64,000 nucleotides of DNA. It comes from Bradyrhizobium rifense (GTDB lineage Bacteria; Pseudomonadota; Alphaproteobacteria; Rhizobiales; Xanthobacteraceae). Position 1 is the stretch's first letter. The number at the start of each line of letters is the position of its first letter. The stretch is from the NCBI RefSeq assembly GCF_008123425.1, contig NZ_VSSS01000015.1, positions 124,001 to 188,000 of the forward strand, read 5' to 3'. The position numbers were made by a program, and so were the translations under genes. Below, piece by piece: positions 25,893-39,223 of this stretch. A model generated the notes under the pieces. It saw nothing but the letters and a program-made list of their open reading frames with translations. It was not told where the DNA came from and searched no databases.

Positions 25893-27991
25893 TGCCCGAT
25901 CTTTTGCTTGAACTGTTCTCGGAAGAAATTCCCGCGCGCATGCAGGCCAAGGCGGCCGACGATCTGCGCCGCCTTGTCACCGAGAAGCTCGTCGCCGAAG
26001 GCCTCGTCTATGAGGGCGCGAAGGCCTTCGCGACGCCGCGCCGCCTTGCGCTCACCGTGCACGGCATCCCCGCGCGTCAGCCTGATCTCAAGACTGAACG
26101 CCGCGGACCGAAAGTCGGCGGCCCCGATACGGCCGTGCAGGGCTTTTTGAAAGCGACAGGTTTGAAGTCGCTGGATGAGGCCAAGATCCAGCGCGACGCC
26201 AAGGGCGACTTCTATATCGCGCTGATCGAGAAGGCCGGGCGTGACGCGATCGACGTGCTCGCGGAAATCCTGCCCGTCATCATCCGCACCTTCCCCTGGC
26301 CCAAATCGATGCGCTGGGGCGCGCGCTCCGGAAAACCGGGCTCGCTGAGCTGGGTGCGTCCGCTGCACGCGATCACCGCGACCTTCGGACCCGAGACGGA
26401 AGAGCCGGATGTCGTGAAATTCTCGGTCGACGGCATCGAGACCGGCCAGACCACCTACGGCCATCGCTTCATGGCGCCGGCGGCGATTTCCGTGCGCCGT
26501 TTCGAGGACTACGAAGCCAAGCTGAAGGCCGCAAAGGTCATTCTCGATCCGCAGGCGCGCAAGGACATCATCTTTGCCGACGCCAAGGAATTGACGTTTG
26601 CGCAGGGCTTCGAGCTGGTCGAGGATCAGGTGCTGCTGGACGAGGTGTCGGGCCTCGTCGAATGGCCTGTCGTGATGATGGGATCGTTCGAAGAAGAATA
26701 TCTCGCGATTCCGGACGAGGTGATCCGCGCCACCATCCGCAACAACCAGAAGTGTTTTGTGGTCAAGGATCCCAAGACCGGGAAGCTGACCAACAAATTC
26801 GTCCTCACCGCCAATATCGAGGCGACCGACGGTGGCAAGGTCATCGTCGCCGGCAACGAGCGCGTGATCCGTCCGCGCCTGTCGGATGCGAAGTTCTTCT
26901 ACGAGACCGATCTCAAGACGAAGCTCGAGGACCGGCTGCCGAAGTTCGAGCAGATCGTGTTCCACGAGAAACTCGGGACGCAGGCGGAGCGGATCAAGCG
27001 GATCGAGCGGCTCGCAGCCGAGATCGCGCCGCTGGTCGGCGCCGATGTCGCCAAGGCGACGCGTGCTGCGCATCTCGCCAAGGCGGATTTGCTGACCGAA
27101 GTCGTCGGCGAATTCCCTGAGGTGCAGGGCCTAATGGGCAGGTACTACGCGCTGGCGCAGGGCGAGGATGCCTCCGTGGCCGCCGCGTGCGAGGAACACT
27201 ACAAGCCGCAAGGGCCCGCGGATCGCGTGCCGACCGATCCGGTCAGTGTCGCGGTCGCGCTTGCAGACAAGATCGATACGCTGGTCGGGTTCTGGGCGAT
27301 CGACGAGAAGCCAACGGGATCGAAGGATCCGTATGCGCTGCGTCGCGCTGCGCTGGGTGCGATCAGGCTGATTACCGAGAACGCGCTTCGGCTTTCGCTG
27401 ATGAAAGTAGCTGCGTCCGCGCTCGCCGGCTTGTCAGTGAGGCCTGCGGATGCGCAGAAGCTCCCGAGCGATCTGCTCGCCTTCTTCGCTGACCGTCTGA
27501 AAGTCCAGCTCCGTGAGCAAGGCGCGCGTCACGATCTCGTCGATGCCGTGTTCGCGCTCGGTGGCCAGGACGATTTGCTGATGATCGTCCGCCGCGTCGA
27601 GGCGCTCGGTACGTTTCTCGAGACCGACGACGGCAAGAATTTGCTCGCCGGCATCAAGCGCGCGAGCAACATCCTTGGTATCGAGGAGAAGAAGGACAAG
27701 CGCAGCTTCGACGGCGCGCCTGATGCTGCGCTCTACAGCCTTGGCGAAGAGAGGGCGTTGGCCAAGGCGATCGGCGAGGTGAAGGCGGAAGCCAGTGCTG
27801 CCGTCGCCAAGGAAGATTTTGCCGCGGCCATGAGCGCAATGGCAAAACTGCGTCCGCCGGTCGATGCATTCTTCGACAAGGTCCGCGTCAACGACGATGA
27901 TGCGAAGGTGCGCGAGAACCGCCTGAAGCTGCTCAACGAGATCCGCAGCGCCACGCGTGCAGTGGCGGACTTCTCGAAGATCCAGGATTGA
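25892..27991 (+). CDS. glyS: Glycyl-tRNA synthetase beta subunit
   Basis: 699 aa, normal length. [18 protein letters not shown] is the characteristic N-terminus. [38 protein letters not shown] and [12 protein letters not shown] follow, then the HD-like [13 protein letters not shown] block. Near 490, [15 protein letters not shown] begins the anticodon-binding (DALR-like) C-terminal region. It binds tRNA and completes the synthetase with GlyQ. Overlaps glyQ by one nucleotide. It converges with the minus-strand DUF1236-like gene. Confidence 0.98.
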   Translation: MPDLLLELFSEEIPARMQAKAADDLRRLVTEKLVAEGLVYEGAKAFATPRRLALTVHGIPARQPDLKTERRGPKVGGPDTAVQGFLKATGLKSLDEAKIQRDAKGDFYIALIEKAGRDAIDVLAEILPVIIRTFPWPKSMRWGARSGKPGSLSWVRPLHAITATFGPETEEPDVVKFSVDGIETGQTTYGHRFMAPAAISVRRFEDYEAKLKAAKVILDPQARKDIIFADAKELTFAQGFELVEDQVLLDEVSGLVEWPVVMMGSFEEEYLAIPDEVIRATIRNNQKCFVVKDPKTGKLTNKFVLTANIEATDGGKVIVAGNERVIRPRLSDAKFFYETDLKTKLEDRLPKFEQIVFHEKLGTQAERIKRIERLAAEIAPLVGADVAKATRAAHLAKADLLTEVVGEFPEVQGLMGRYYALAQGEDASVAAACEEHYKPQGPADRVPTDPVSVAVALADKIDTLVGFWAIDEKPTGSKDPYALRRAALGAIRLITENALRLSLMKVAASALAGLSVRPADAQKLPSDLLAFFADRLKVQLREQGARHDLVDAVFALGGQDDLLMIVRRVEALGTFLETDDGKNLLAGIKRASNILGIEEKKDKRSFDGAPDAALYSLGEERALAKAIGEVKAEASAAVAKEDFAAAMSAMAKLRPPVDAFFDKVRVNDDDAKVRENRLKLLNEIRSATRAVADFSKIQD

Positions 27992-27997
27992 TCTCGC

Positions 27998-28036
27998 AAA
28001 AAAAGCCCCGCCCGGCGGGGGAAGACCGGGCGGGGC
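27998..28036 (-). terminator. Intrinsic terminator downstream of the DUF1236-like gene
   Basis: An 11-bp GC stem (GCCCCGCCCGG / CCGGGCGGGGC, 28005-28036) is preceded on the plus strand by seven As (27998-28004), which read as a T-tract on the minus strand. It therefore best serves the minus-strand gene ending at 28103, and may also help stop glyS transcription. Confidence 0.85.
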
Positions 28037-28102
28037 CTGATGTCCGACTACGCGATGCGCGTCAGCCTGATTGATATGACGCGCCGGACATCGAGTTGAG
28101 CG

Positions 28103-28456
28103 CTAATCCATCACCTCGACGATGCGGCGCGTGCGCGGCTCGACCAGCACGGTCTCGCCGTTCACGACGGTGTAGCGATAAGTCGTCGCGCCGAAACGTT
28201 GCGGCACGTCATAATAGGTGACGCCGGTCTCGGGTAAGGTGGCGCCGACCACCACACGATCGGGAATGCTGAAGGCGGGCACACGTTGTTCGACGACATA
28301 GTCACGGAAAGCCGGCCGCTGTTCCACCGCGATGGCCGGGCCGCTGTCGACCACGACGGGCGCGCGTCCCACCGTGATCCCGGTTTGCGCCTGCGCCGCG
28401 ATCGGCGAGCCGAGCGCGACGCCAAGCGCTGCGAGGGCGAGAATCCTGTTCCGCAT
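28103..28456 (-). CDS. Small exported DUF1236-like protein
   Basis: 117 aa. Signal peptide MRNRILALAALGVALGSPIAAQAQ, cleaved after AQAQ. Near the C-terminus, TYYDVPQRFGATTYRYTVVN and TVLVEPRTRRIVEVMD match the short beta-rich repeat annotated as DUF1236 in rhizobia. It is presumably periplasmic; the function is unknown. ATG 28456 has GGAG upstream; a longer open frame upstream to 28561 is unrelated sequence. A strong terminator follows. Confidence 0.8.
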   Translation of the reverse strand: MRNRILALAALGVALGSPIAAQAQTGITVGRAPVVVDSGPAIAVEQRPAFRDYVVEQRVPAFSIPDRVVVGATLPETGVTYYDVPQRFGATTYRYTVVNGETVLVEPRTRRIVEVMD

Positions 28457-28677
28457 GAGCAACTCCTTCGAATTGATTTCAGCCGGCGCCAGTGGCGCGA
28501 CCGGTTGCCAATGCTGCGGCGCGCGTGATGTTCCGGAAAAGGCCTGCCGCATACGGGGCAATTTCGGGCAGTTTTCGCGAAGCGGGGAACCCGATGCGGC
28601 CTCGCGCGTCTCTACCCGCGGAACCCGGTCCGCTATGATCCGCCCGCGATTCGCCTCACGACACAGGAAGACTCTTC

Positions 28678-28833
28678 ATGCATCTCACCATCGCCCACAT
28701 CTCGCCGATCCTGTCGCTGATTGCGGGTGTGCTCATTTTGATCATGCCGCGCCTCCTCAACCTGATCGTTGCGATCTTTCTCATCATCAATGGTGCGATC
28801 GGACTTGGATTGTTGAAGTGGCTCCATCTCTAG
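28678..28833 (+). CDS. DUF3096-like two-helix membrane protein (51 aa)
   Basis: MHLTIAHISPILSLIAGVLILIMPRLLN gives a first transmembrane helix, and LIVAIFLIINGAIGLGLLKW gives a second ending in WLHL. The pattern SLIAGVLILIxPRLLNxIVAIFLIxxGxIGL matches my recollection of DUF3096. AGGA lies about 8 nt before the ATG. Function unknown. It stands alone, about 95 nt before the PPDK gene. Confidence 0.8.
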   Translation: MHLTIAHISPILSLIAGVLILIMPRLLNLIVAIFLIINGAIGLGLLKWLHL

Positions 28834-28928
28834 GCCTCATTTTCCGGAACTCTTCGACTTGCGCGGGCCTGCCCAAAGTGGTGTAAGGCGCGCGATTTCC
28901 CATTCCTCTCGCAGGTTGTGTGCAAGCT

Positions 28929-31877
<2,949 letters not shown>

Positions 31878-31901
31878 GCGACGAGTTGAAGTGTTAAGTG
31901 C

Positions 31902-31937
31902 GAAGAGGCGGGGCCAAAACCCCGCCTCTTCATTTTG
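31902..31937 (+). terminator. Rho-independent terminator of ppdK
   Basis: Perfect 12-bp stem GAAGAGGCGGGG / CCCCGCCTCTTC with loop CCAAAA, followed by ATTTTG. Located 25 nt after the ppdK stop. Confidence 0.92.
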
Positions 31938-31957
31938 TGCGCCGCTCTTTCCACGCC

Positions 31958-32035
31958 GTCATTGCGAGCGCAGCGAAGCAATCCAGAATCCCTCCGCGGA
32001 GAGACTCTGGATTGCTTCGCTGCGCTCGCAATGAC
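31958..32035. repeat. REP-like palindrome (GTCATTGCGAG family), copy 3
   Basis: 78 nt with the same arms and CTCCGCGGAG centre as the copy at 20917-20994; differences are single substitutions. It sits directly after the ppdK terminator. Confidence 0.9.
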
Positions 32036-32318
32036 GAGTGTTGCAACAGCGGGAACTCATCGCGCGTCCCGTAATGATACGCACGCGCAAGAGTTCCTTC
32101 ACCATTCGCGTTGACCAGATGTTTACCGCTTCACATCAGCCCGCATTTACCACGCGCGCAAACGCCCCGTGAAAACACCTGACATCGCTTGAGTGTGCTT
32201 CGCGCGCAACGCCGATTAACGCCCCGGCAACCTAAATTAGATACTCACGATAAAGATCGAATTGCACGGAAGTACTGCGGCTCGATCTCTCTAGTGTAAG
32301 CGTAGCGTGAGCGTATCG
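32036..32318 (+). other. Leader and promoter region of the cell-wall hydrolase gene
   Basis: With the terminator and palindrome just before it, this completes a 441-nt gene-free stretch. It is less GC-rich than its surroundings and contains ATTAACG and AATTAGATACTC. No open frame with a ribosome site, no RNA gene and no clear operator was found. It presumably carries the promoter for the next gene. Confidence 0.4.
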
Positions 32319-33803
32319 ATGTCAGTGTTGCGTAACCATCCGAAGGGTGCGCGGTTCGCATCCTTCGGAATCGGTCTCTGCATCTTCGCATTGATGCCGA
32401 GAGAGACCGGCTATCAGGACATAGGCTCGTTGCTGGCGCGTCAGCCCGGCGTCGCCGAACGTTGGCAGAAGCAGGTATTCTCCGCAGCCTCGTCCATTCA
32501 GCTCGCCACCTACAGCTTTTCGCGTCCGATCGGAACGTCGATTCCACAGAGTGCAATGGTTCGCCTCGAGAGCCTCGATGGCCGCGACGTCACCGGCGCC
32601 GTCACGCGCAATCCGGTGTTCCAGGCGCCGACGCGTTACCAGGCCTCCGATTTCCCCAAGGTTGATCGCGCTTTGAAGGGTGACCGTCTCGCCACCGTGA
32701 CGCCAGCGCAGGCGCCCGAGGTGGCAGCGCCGCCTGCAGCTCCCGCACAGGAAAGTCCCGCGACCTCGAATAGCTCGGTGTTCGGCGCCAAGACGGTCGA
32801 GTTGCCGGTCGCGCAACCACAAGCGATGTCGCCGGAGTCCGCGGCAGCGCTCGATCCCGAGCTCCAGGAGGCGATGCGCGCGCCGCCACTGCCGCAATAT
32901 GCCAATCCGCCGAAGGCCGGCGACAATGCGCTCTCCTTTGCGGCCCAGCCGCTCGCCGCGCTGAAGCAGGCGACGATCGCCGCGCTGAAGCAGGCGACGA
33001 TCGCCGCGCCGCCGCGCGATCCCTTCAGCGTCAAGACCTCGAACCTGTTTTTCGGCAGCTCCTCGCTCGGCGGCAATGTCGAAAGCATCGAGAGCTGGCA
33101 GCCCGGCGCGGAGCCGCTGATCGTGATGCCCGACCCCGACATGAAGCTGGCCTCGCTGTCGCCACCGTCGGACGACGTCGTGAAGGACAGCGAGAGCGGC
33201 GAGAGCGTCGCGCCGAAGGGCGAGGTCAATTCCGACAACCAGCGCGCCAAATCGCCGGCCGAGCGGCTGGCGCTCGACGACAAGTCACGCGCGAAGTCTG
33301 AGAAGTGCCTCGCTGAGGCCGTCTATTTCGAATCCCGCGGCGAGGCCGTGCGCGGCCAGATCGCGGTCGCGCAAGTCGTGATGAACCGCGTGTTCTCCGG
33401 CAAATATCCGGACACCGTGTGCGGCGTGGTCTATCAGAACAAGTACCGCCATTTCGCCTGCCAGTTCACCTTTGCCTGCGACAACAATCCCGACGTGATC
33501 CGCGAGCCGGAGATGTGGGAGCGCGCCAAGAGGATTTCGAAGGCGATGCTCGACGGTCAGATCTGGCTGCCCGAAGTCGGCAAGTCGACGCACTACCACG
33601 CCTATTGGGTGCGTCCGTCCTGGGTCGCCGAGATGAAGAAGATGTACAAATTCGGCGTGCACACCTTCTACCGGCCGCGCAACTGGGGCGACGGCAGCGA
33701 GGAGCCGAGCTGGGGCACGCCGGCGCAGACCGCCGCGCTCTCGGCGGAGCTCGCCCAGGAAGCCAAGAGCTCCGCCGAGATGGGCGTGGTCGAACGGCGA
33801 TAG
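32319..33803 (+). CDS. SleB/CwlJ-type cell-wall hydrolase, membrane anchored
   Basis: 494 aa. The N-terminus has a hydrophobic segment FASFGIGLCIFALM (signal anchor), then a long Pro/Ala-rich, low-complexity region to about 325. The catalytic Hydrolase_2 domain covers about 328-470: KCLAEAVYFESRGE with the family glutamate, VRGQIAVAQVVMNRVFSGKYPDTVCGVVYQ, HFACQFTFACDN, and STHYHAYWVRPSW. Such domains act on peptidoglycan as lytic transglycosylases or amidases in the periplasm. ATG 32319 was chosen; an in-frame GTG lies at 32307. The linker contains a 24-bp exact tandem duplication (32955-33002). Confidence 0.88.
   Translation: MSVLRNHPKGARFASFGIGLCIFALMPRETGYQDIGSLLARQPGVAERWQKQVFSAASSIQLATYSFSRPIGTSIPQSAMVRLESLDGRDVTGAVTRNPVFQAPTRYQASDFPKVDRALKGDRLATVTPAQAPEVAAPPAAPAQESPATSNSSVFGAKTVELPVAQPQAMSPESAAALDPELQEAMRAPPLPQYANPPKAGDNALSFAAQPLAALKQATIAALKQATIAAPPRDPFSVKTSNLFFGSSSLGGNVESIESWQPGAEPLIVMPDPDMKLASLSPPSDDVVKDSESGESVAPKGEVNSDNQRAKSPAERLALDDKSRAKSEKCLAEAVYFESRGEAVRGQIAVAQVVMNRVFSGKYPDTVCGVVYQNKYRHFACQFTFACDNNPDVIREPEMWERAKRISKAMLDGQIWLPEVGKSTHYHAYWVRPSWVAEMKKMYKFGVHTFYRPRNWGDGSEEPSWGTPAQTAALSAELAQEAKSSAEMGVVERR
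32955..33002 (+). repeat. 24-bp exact tandem duplication inside the hydrolase gene
   Basis: The unit starting GCCGCGCTGAAGCAGG occurs twice in frame, encoding AALKQATI twice in the low-complexity linker. An in-frame slip event; it probably changes only linker length. Confidence 0.9.
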
Positions 33804-33813
33804 TCTTTCTTAA

Positions 33814-33974
33814 CCTCGCCCCGCTTGCGGGGAGAGGTCGGATTGCATCGAAGATGCAATCCGGGTGAGGGGGTACAGGTCTCGCGACAGTCGCCTATGT
33901 GGAGAGAGGCCCCTCACCCCGACCCTTTCAGCGCGAGCGAAGCTCGTCGCGGCCCCGTAAGAACGGGGAGAGGG
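33814..33974. repeat. Dispersed repeat with CCTCACCCC / CGGGGAGAGG arms
   Basis: CCCCGCTTGCGGGGAGAGG at the left, GGGTGAGGGGG and its complement CCCCTCACCCC in the middle, and GTAAGAACGGGGAGAGGG at the right. Similar segments occur at 53121-53246 and, shortened, near the left end of the window (8-40). It lies between the convergent hydrolase gene and nadC. Confidence 0.7.
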
Positions 33975-33985
33975 AGTAGACCGCA

Positions 33986-34864
33986 TCACATCTCAATATC
34001 CAGCGCGCAGTCGAAATTCGGCGCCGAATGCGTCAGCGCGCCGGATGAGGCGTAGTCGACGCCGGTCGCTGCGATCGCCGCGATCGAGTCCAATGTGACG
34101 CCACCCGACGCCTCCAGCGCGACCCGGCCCTCGCTCATCCGCACCGCTTCGCGCAGCGTCGCGATGTCCATGTTGTCGAGCAGCACCGCCTCGGCAAGTC
34201 CGGTGTTGAGGACGTCGCGGAGCTGCGCCAGCGTATCGACCTCGATCTCGATCTTGACGAGATGGCCGGCGTAGCTGCGGGCACGCTCCAGCACGGGGCG
34301 GATGCCGCCGGCGACCGCGATGTGATTGTCCTTGATCAGGATCGCATCGTCGAGGCCGAAACGATGGTTAAAGCCGCCGCCGCAACGCACCGCGTATTTC
34401 TCCAGCGCCCGCAATCCCGGCGTGGTCTTTCGCGTGCAGCAGATACGCATTTTCGTGCCCTCCGTGCGCGCGACGTAGTCGGCCGTGAGCGTGGCGACGC
34501 CGGAGAGGCGGCCGACGAAATTCAGTGCGGTCCGCTCCGCTGTAAGAATGGCGCGGGCCGGGCCGGAGATCGTCAGGACCTGCTGCCCGCGGGCAACGCG
34601 CGCGGCGTCGCGGACATGCGCGCGCACCTCGATGTCGGGCGATAGCTTTTGCAGCGTCGCCAGCGCGAGCGGCAGACCGGCGATGACGCCGGATTGCCGC
34701 GCGACGAGGATGGCCTGCGCCTTGGTCGCTTCCGGGATCGTCGCGAGCGAGGTGACGTCGCCGGCGCGGCCAAGGTCCTCGTCGAGCGCGCGATGCACAG
34801 CCTCGTCGACGGCGAGCGGAGAGAGAAAGGCGTCGGGATAGAGCAGGGAGGTCGGGGTGATCAT
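33986..34864 (-). CDS. nadC: Nicotinate-nucleotide pyrophosphorylase (quinolinate phosphoribosyltransferase)
   Basis: 292 aa, normal length. It converts quinolinate and PRPP to nicotinate mononucleotide, CO2 and PPi. Family blocks are [107 protein letters not shown] and [15 protein letters not shown] placed the start at ATG 34864 ([11 protein letters not shown]); the same frame is open for another 176 codons into nadB but that is out-of-frame shadow. Last gene of nadA-nadB-nadC; 11 nt separate it from nadB. Confidence 0.96.
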   Translation of the reverse strand: MITPTSLLYPDAFLSPLAVDEAVHRALDEDLGRAGDVTSLATIPEATKAQAILVARQSGVIAGLPLALATLQKLSPDIEVRAHVRDAARVARGQQVLTISGPARAILTAERTALNFVGRLSGVATLTADYVARTEGTKMRICCTRKTTPGLRALEKYAVRCGGGFNHRFGLDDAILIKDNHIAVAGGIRPVLERARSYAGHLVKIEIEVDTLAQLRDVLNTGLAEAVLLDNMDIATLREAVRMSEGRVALEASGGVTLDSIAAIAATGVDYASSGALTHSAPNFDCALDIEM

Positions 34865-34875
34865 GAAAAACTCCG

Positions 34876-36483
34876 TCAGGCGATCATGGATTGCGCGATG
34901 CGCGGCGTTGAAAGCTCGGTGAGACTGTCGGCAACCTCGCGCGCCCCAGCGAGCGTGGTCATCGTTCTCTGCGCCAGCGCGGGCACCTCCGCAGGATGGT
35001 CGGAGCGGAAATGCGCGCCGCGGCTTTCGCGTCGGCTCCAGGCTGAGGCGGACACGAGGAGGGCCGCTGTCGCCATGTTGCGGACAGCGATGCTCGTGGC
35101 CGTGTGCTCGAGCGCAGCAACACTGCGTACGGCGTCTGCAAGTCCGTCGCGCTCGCGGATGACGCCGACATGCGTGCTCATCATCGTGCGCAACTGCTTC
35201 ACGCTCGCTGCATCGGGCGCTCCACCGCCCGGCGTCACCAGCCGATCGGGAAGGCGGGCGGGTGCAGGGATTGCGTGGCCGGCGATGTCGTCGGCGATGC
35301 GTGCGGCATAGACCACGGCCTCGAGCAGCGAGTTGGAGGCAAGCCGATTGGCGCCATGCGCACCGGTGGACGACACTTCTCCCCCGGCCCACAGCCCGTC
35401 GATCGAGCTGCGGCCGCGTGCGTCCACCGCGATGCCACCCATGTGATAATGCACGGCCGGTGCGATCGGGATGGCTTGCGTCGCCGGATCGATGCCGGCG
35501 GCGATGCAGCTTGCATGCACGGTCGGGAATTTGTCGGCGAAGCGCGCGCCCAGTGCTTCTCGCGCATCGAGGAAGGCGCCGCGACCGCCTGCGATCTCGG
35601 CGAACACGCCGCGGGCCACGATGTCGCGCGGCGCGAGCTCGGCGAGCGGATGGAGTGCCGCCATGAAGCGTTCGCCCTGGCCGTTGATCAGCGTTGCGCC
35701 TTCGCCGCGCAGTGCTTCCGTCGCAAGCGGCGCGGGATCGCGGCCGACCATGATCGCGGTCGGGTGGAACTGCACGAATTCAGGATCGGCGATCACAGCG
35801 CCGGCGCGCGCGGCAATCGCAAGGCCCGACCCATTGGCCTCGGCCGGATTGGTGGTAACGGCATAGAGATGGCCGATGCCGCCGGTCGCCAGTACCACCG
35901 CGCGCGAAGCGATCATCACGGGCTTCGCTGCGAAATTGCCGGCCTCGCGCAACTGAATGCCGGTGACGGCGCCGTCCTCGGTGAGCAGCGCTTCGGCGAC
36001 AAAGCCCTCGATCAGGCGGATTGACGGCGTGCGGCGCACGGCCTCGCTCAGCGCCGCAATGATCGCAGCACCCGCGCCGTCACCGCGGACATGCACGATG
36101 CGCCGTGCCGAATGCGCAGCTTCCCGTCCCACGGCAAGCCGGCCTTCGAGATCGCGATCGAACGGCACGCCGTAGGCCAGCAAATCGTGAATTCGCGGCG
36201 CGGCCTCGCGCGCAATGCCAAGCGCGACCGCCTCATCGACGATGCCGCCGCCGACCGCGATGGTATCCGCCGCATGCGCTTCGGGGCTGTCGCCTTCGGC
36301 AACGGCGGTCGCGATGCCGCCTTGCGCCCACGCCGATGACGCCCCCTGTCCGAGCGGCGCCGCCGAGATCAGCGTCACCGGCCGCGGCGCGAGCTTGAGT
36401 GCGCAGAACAGTCCGGCAAGCCCGCCGCCGACGATGACGACGTCGTCGGTGGTGCGGGTGAGGTTGTGGATGTTGCTTGTCAT
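34876..36483 (-). CDS. nadB: L-aspartate oxidase
   Basis: 535 aa. It oxidises L-aspartate to iminoaspartate using FAD, the first step of de novo NAD synthesis. N-terminal FAD motif [19 protein letters not shown], the [14 protein letters not shown] block, [43 protein letters not shown] and [27 protein letters not shown] with [18 protein letters not shown] are diagnostic of the succinate dehydrogenase/fumarate reductase flavoprotein superfamily. The C-terminal helical domain includes [12 protein letters not shown]. It begins 9 nt after the nadA stop. The product is condensed by NadA. Confidence 0.97.
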   Translation of the reverse strand: MTSNIHNLTRTTDDVVIVGGGLAGLFCALKLAPRPVTLISAAPLGQGASSAWAQGGIATAVAEGDSPEAHAADTIAVGGGIVDEAVALGIAREAAPRIHDLLAYGVPFDRDLEGRLAVGREAAHSARRIVHVRGDGAGAAIIAALSEAVRRTPSIRLIEGFVAEALLTEDGAVTGIQLREAGNFAAKPVMIASRAVVLATGGIGHLYAVTTNPAEANGSGLAIAARAGAVIADPEFVQFHPTAIMVGRDPAPLATEALRGEGATLINGQGERFMAALHPLAELAPRDIVARGVFAEIAGGRGAFLDAREALGARFADKFPTVHASCIAAGIDPATQAIPIAPAVHYHMGGIAVDARGRSSIDGLWAGGEVSSTGAHGANRLASNSLLEAVVYAARIADDIAGHAIPAPARLPDRLVTPGGGAPDAASVKQLRTMMSTHVGVIRERDGLADAVRSVAALEHTATSIAVRNMATAALLVSASAWSRRESRGAHFRSDHPAEVPALAQRTMTTLAGAREVADSLTELSTPRIAQSMIA

Positions 36484-36492
36484 GTCACGCTC

Positions 36493-37593
36493 TCAATTCT
36501 TCAAGTTGATCATCCGCTCGACCGAGCGCCGTGCGCGCTCCGCGAGCGCCGGATCGATCGTGACTTCCTCGCCGAGCGTCAGCAGGCTCTCCAGGATGTT
36601 GGACAGCGTGATGCGCTTCATGTGCGGGCAGAGATTGCAGGGGCGCAGCATCTCCACATCCGGTAGCTCGGCGCGGACATTGTCGGCCATCGAGCACTCC
36701 GTGATCATCACCAGCCGCTTCGGGCGCCGCTCGCGCACCCAGTTGATCATGTGCGCGGTCGAGCCTGTAAAATCGGCTTCTGCCAGCACGTCCGGCGGGC
36801 ATTCGGGATGTGCGATGATCTGCACGGAGGGATCGGCTTCGCGGAAGGCGCGCAGTTCGTCGCCCGTGAAGCGCTCGTGCACTTCGCAGGCGCCTTTCCA
36901 GGCGATGATTTTGACGTCGGTCTTCGAAGCGACATAGGTCGCGAGATAACGGTCGGGCAGGAAGATCACAGTGGGCGCATTGAGGCTCTCCACCACTTGC
37001 ACGGCGTTCGACGAGGTGCAGCAGATGTCGACCTCGGCTTTCACCTCGGCTGACGTGTTGACGTAGGCAACGACAGGCACGCCGGGAAATTTTTCGCGGA
37101 GCAGCCGCACGTCGGCGCCGGTGATGCTGGCGGCCAGCGAGCAGCCCGCGCGGGAATCCGGAATCAGCACCGTCTTGTCCGGATTGAGCAGCTTTGACGT
37201 CTCCGCCATGAAGTGCACGCCGCATTGGACGATGACATCGGCCTTCACCTTGGTGGCCTCGACGGCGAGCTGAAGCGAATCGCCGCCGATGTCGGCGACG
37301 CCATGAAAGATCTCCGGCGCCTGGTAGTTGTGGGCGAGGATCACCGCGTTGCGTGCGCGCTTCAGTTCATTGATCGCGTGAATCGTCGGCGCCATCAGCG
37401 GCCATTCGATCGGCGGGATCACATGCTTGAGACGCTCATAGAGCGGCGCGGTGGCCCGCTCGACCTCCGGCGTCCATTCCAGCGAGGGCATCGGCAATGC
37501 GGGGCCGGTTCGCGCCGGCGCGACGTGGGTGATGGTCTGGCCCTGAGGCCGATTGGCAAAATCGTCGGGGCCGTAAATTCCAGTGATCGGCAT
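36493..37593 (-). CDS. nadA: Quinolinate synthase A
   Basis: 366 aa. It condenses iminoaspartate with dihydroxyacetone phosphate to quinolinate on a 4Fe-4S cluster. Conserved pieces are [80 protein letters not shown] and [15 protein letters not shown], which carry the cluster cysteines. First gene of the nadA-nadB-nadC operon; GGGAGG lies 7 nt before the ATG. Two TACTCA-N3-TGAGTA-type palindromes lie 22 and 98 nt upstream, so the operon is probably repressed according to NAD status by the NadQ-type regulator encoded at 52094-53056 (inference). Confidence 0.97.
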   Translation of the reverse strand: MPITGIYGPDDFANRPQGQTITHVAPARTGPALPMPSLEWTPEVERATAPLYERLKHVIPPIEWPLMAPTIHAINELKRARNAVILAHNYQAPEIFHGVADIGGDSLQLAVEATKVKADVIVQCGVHFMAETSKLLNPDKTVLIPDSRAGCSLAASITGADVRLLREKFPGVPVVAYVNTSAEVKAEVDICCTSSNAVQVVESLNAPTVIFLPDRYLATYVASKTDVKIIAWKGACEVHERFTGDELRAFREADPSVQIIAHPECPPDVLAEADFTGSTAHMINWVRERRPKRLVMITECSMADNVRAELPDVEMLRPCNLCPHMKRITLSNILESLLTLGEEVTIDPALAERARRSVERMINLKN

Positions 37594-37614
37594 CGAAGCC
37601 TCCCATTCGGGTTA

Positions 37615-37637
37615 TATATGCTCAATATGAGTATATA
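37615..37637 (-). promoter_or_regulatory. Proximal NAD-regulator operator of nadABC
   Basis: 23-bp near-perfect palindrome TATATGCTCA-ATA-TGAGTATATA (9 of 10 arm positions pair), 22 nt upstream of the nadA start, where it would overlap the promoter or leader. It shares the core CTCA-N3-TGAG with the second site. Assignment to a NadQ-type regulator is inference from context and family knowledge. Confidence 0.75.
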
Positions 37638-37690
37638 AGGAGCCTGAGAAATCCGGCCGAGAGGGCCGGTGGGTTTCGCCAAAGCTTACA

Positions 37691-37709
37691 TATACTCAAT
37701 CTGAGTAAA
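37691..37709 (-). promoter_or_regulatory. Distal NAD-regulator operator of nadABC
   Basis: TATACTCA-ATC-TGAGTAAA pairs at 7 of 8 arm positions and repeats the core of the site at 37615-37637. The centres are 74 nt apart, about seven helical turns. The rest of the 336-nt gap 37594-37929 must also hold the divergent promoter of the MFS gene; I see no other feature there except a short CCGGCC hairpin near 37660. Confidence 0.65.
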
Positions 37710-37929
37710 TCAAAGATAACACGCTGAACTGGGAGCCGCTAGGTCTCGCCACACACATTCTCGTCAAGTCCAGTCGCGTCGCGCCAGGCAAGGCTGCGAT
37801 GAAACGCAATGCTCCCGCGGCAGCCCCTCGTGGAACGCAATCATTTTCGACTTGGGATTTTCATGCATTTGCATTAAACGCCTAGCGGCGCCGATTTGCA
37901 GATCCGCCAATGGCCGAGGAGGAGGACCC

Positions 37930-39183
37930 ATGTCGACACAAGCAAGCGAGCTCGGTTCGACCTCACGCTCCGCCAACTGGCGCACACCGACCGTCATCAT
38001 CCTCTGCGGTTGTGCGATCGGCATGCTGGGCTTCGGTCCGCGCTCGGCGCTGGGCTTCTTCGTGCAGCCGATGAGCCACGAATTCGCCTGGGGCCGCGAC
38101 GTGTTCGGCCTCGCCATCGCCCTTCAGAATTTGTTGTGGGGACTGGGCCAGCCGTTCGCCGGCGCAATTGCCGATCGCTTCGGCCTGTTCCGGGTGATGT
38201 GCGTCGGCGCGCTGCTCTACGCCGGCGGCCTTCTGCTGATGCGCTATTCCACGACGCCGATGTCGCTCAACATCGGCGCGGGCGTCATGGTCGGCTTCGG
38301 TCTCGCCGGCTGCTCGTTCAACCTGGTGCTGTCGGCGTTCACGAAGCTCCTGCCGGCCGAGAAGCGCGGCCTTGCGCTTGGTGCGGGCACCGCGGCGGGA
38401 TCGCTGGGCCAGTTCCTGTTCGCGCCGATCGGCGTCGCGCTGATCGACAATTTCGGCTGGCAGCAGGCGCTCACCGTGTTCGGCTTCCTGATGCTGCTGA
38501 TCATCCCGCTGGCGCTGGCGATCTCGACGCCGCCGGTTGCGGGCAGCGCCAGCACGGCGCCTGCGGATGAGCAGACCATCACCAAGGCGCTCGCAGAGGC
38601 CTTCGGCCATCGCTCCTATGTGCTGCTGGTGCTCGGCTTCTTCACTTGCGGCTTCCAGCTCGCCTTCATCACCGTGCATCTGCCGGCGTTCCTGGTCGAC
38701 CGCGGCATCTCGACGCAAACCGGCGGCTGGGTGATCGCGGCGATCGGCCTGTTCAACATCATGGGCTCGTTGAGCGTCGGCTATCTCCAGAATTCGCTGC
38801 CGAAGCGCTACATCCTCTCGGTGATCTATTTCACCCGTGCGCTCGCGACGCTCGCCTTCATCTCGTTCCCGATCACGCCGTTCTCGGCGATCGCGTTCGG
38901 TGCGGTCTCCGGCCTGACCTGGCTGTCGACGGTGCCGCCGACTTCGGCGCTGGTGGCGCTGATGTTCGGCACGCGCTGGCTGGCGACGCTGTATGGCTTC
39001 GCTTTCGTCAGCCATCAGGTCGGCGGCTTCCTCGGCGTCTGGTTAGGGGGCATCGTGTTCGAGAACTTCGGTTCCTATACGCCGATCTGGTGGCTCTCGA
39101 TCCTGTTCGGCGTGCTCTCGGCGCTGATCAATCTTCCGATCGTGGAGAAGCCCGTCGCACGAGCGGTTGCACAGCCTGCCTGA
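37930..39183 (+). CDS. Major facilitator superfamily transporter
   Basis: 417 aa with about twelve hydrophobic helices split by a loop near residues 195-220. MFS features include [18 protein letters not shown] in helix 1, [18 protein letters not shown] with the loop 2-3 signature, and [23 protein letters not shown]. The second half repeats the pattern ([18 protein letters not shown]). It resembles the oxalate/formate-antiporter-like or monocarboxylate branch; the substrate is unknown. ATG 37930 follows GGAGGAGG. It is divergent from nadA and may share the intergenic operators, though co-regulation is not shown. Confidence 0.9.
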   Translation: MSTQASELGSTSRSANWRTPTVIILCGCAIGMLGFGPRSALGFFVQPMSHEFAWGRDVFGLAIALQNLLWGLGQPFAGAIADRFGLFRVMCVGALLYAGGLLLMRYSTTPMSLNIGAGVMVGFGLAGCSFNLVLSAFTKLLPAEKRGLALGAGTAAGSLGQFLFAPIGVALIDNFGWQQALTVFGFLMLLIIPLALAISTPPVAGSASTAPADEQTITKALAEAFGHRSYVLLVLGFFTCGFQLAFITVHLPAFLVDRGISTQTGGWVIAAIGLFNIMGSLSVGYLQNSLPKRYILSVIYFTRALATLAFISFPITPFSAIAFGAVSGLTWLSTVPPTSALVALMFGTRWLATLYGFAFVSHQVGGFLGVWLGGIVFENFGSYTPIWWLSILFGVLSALINLPIVEKPVARAVAQPA

Positions 39184-39223
39184 TCGGCTAAACATCCCGG
39201 TCAAACAAGTCAGGGAGTTTGCT

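Noticed and set aside
34865..35392. Upstream extension of nadC by 176 codons
   Set aside because: The extension overlaps nadB in another frame and is Arg-rich without homology; the ATG at 34864 starts the NadC homology.
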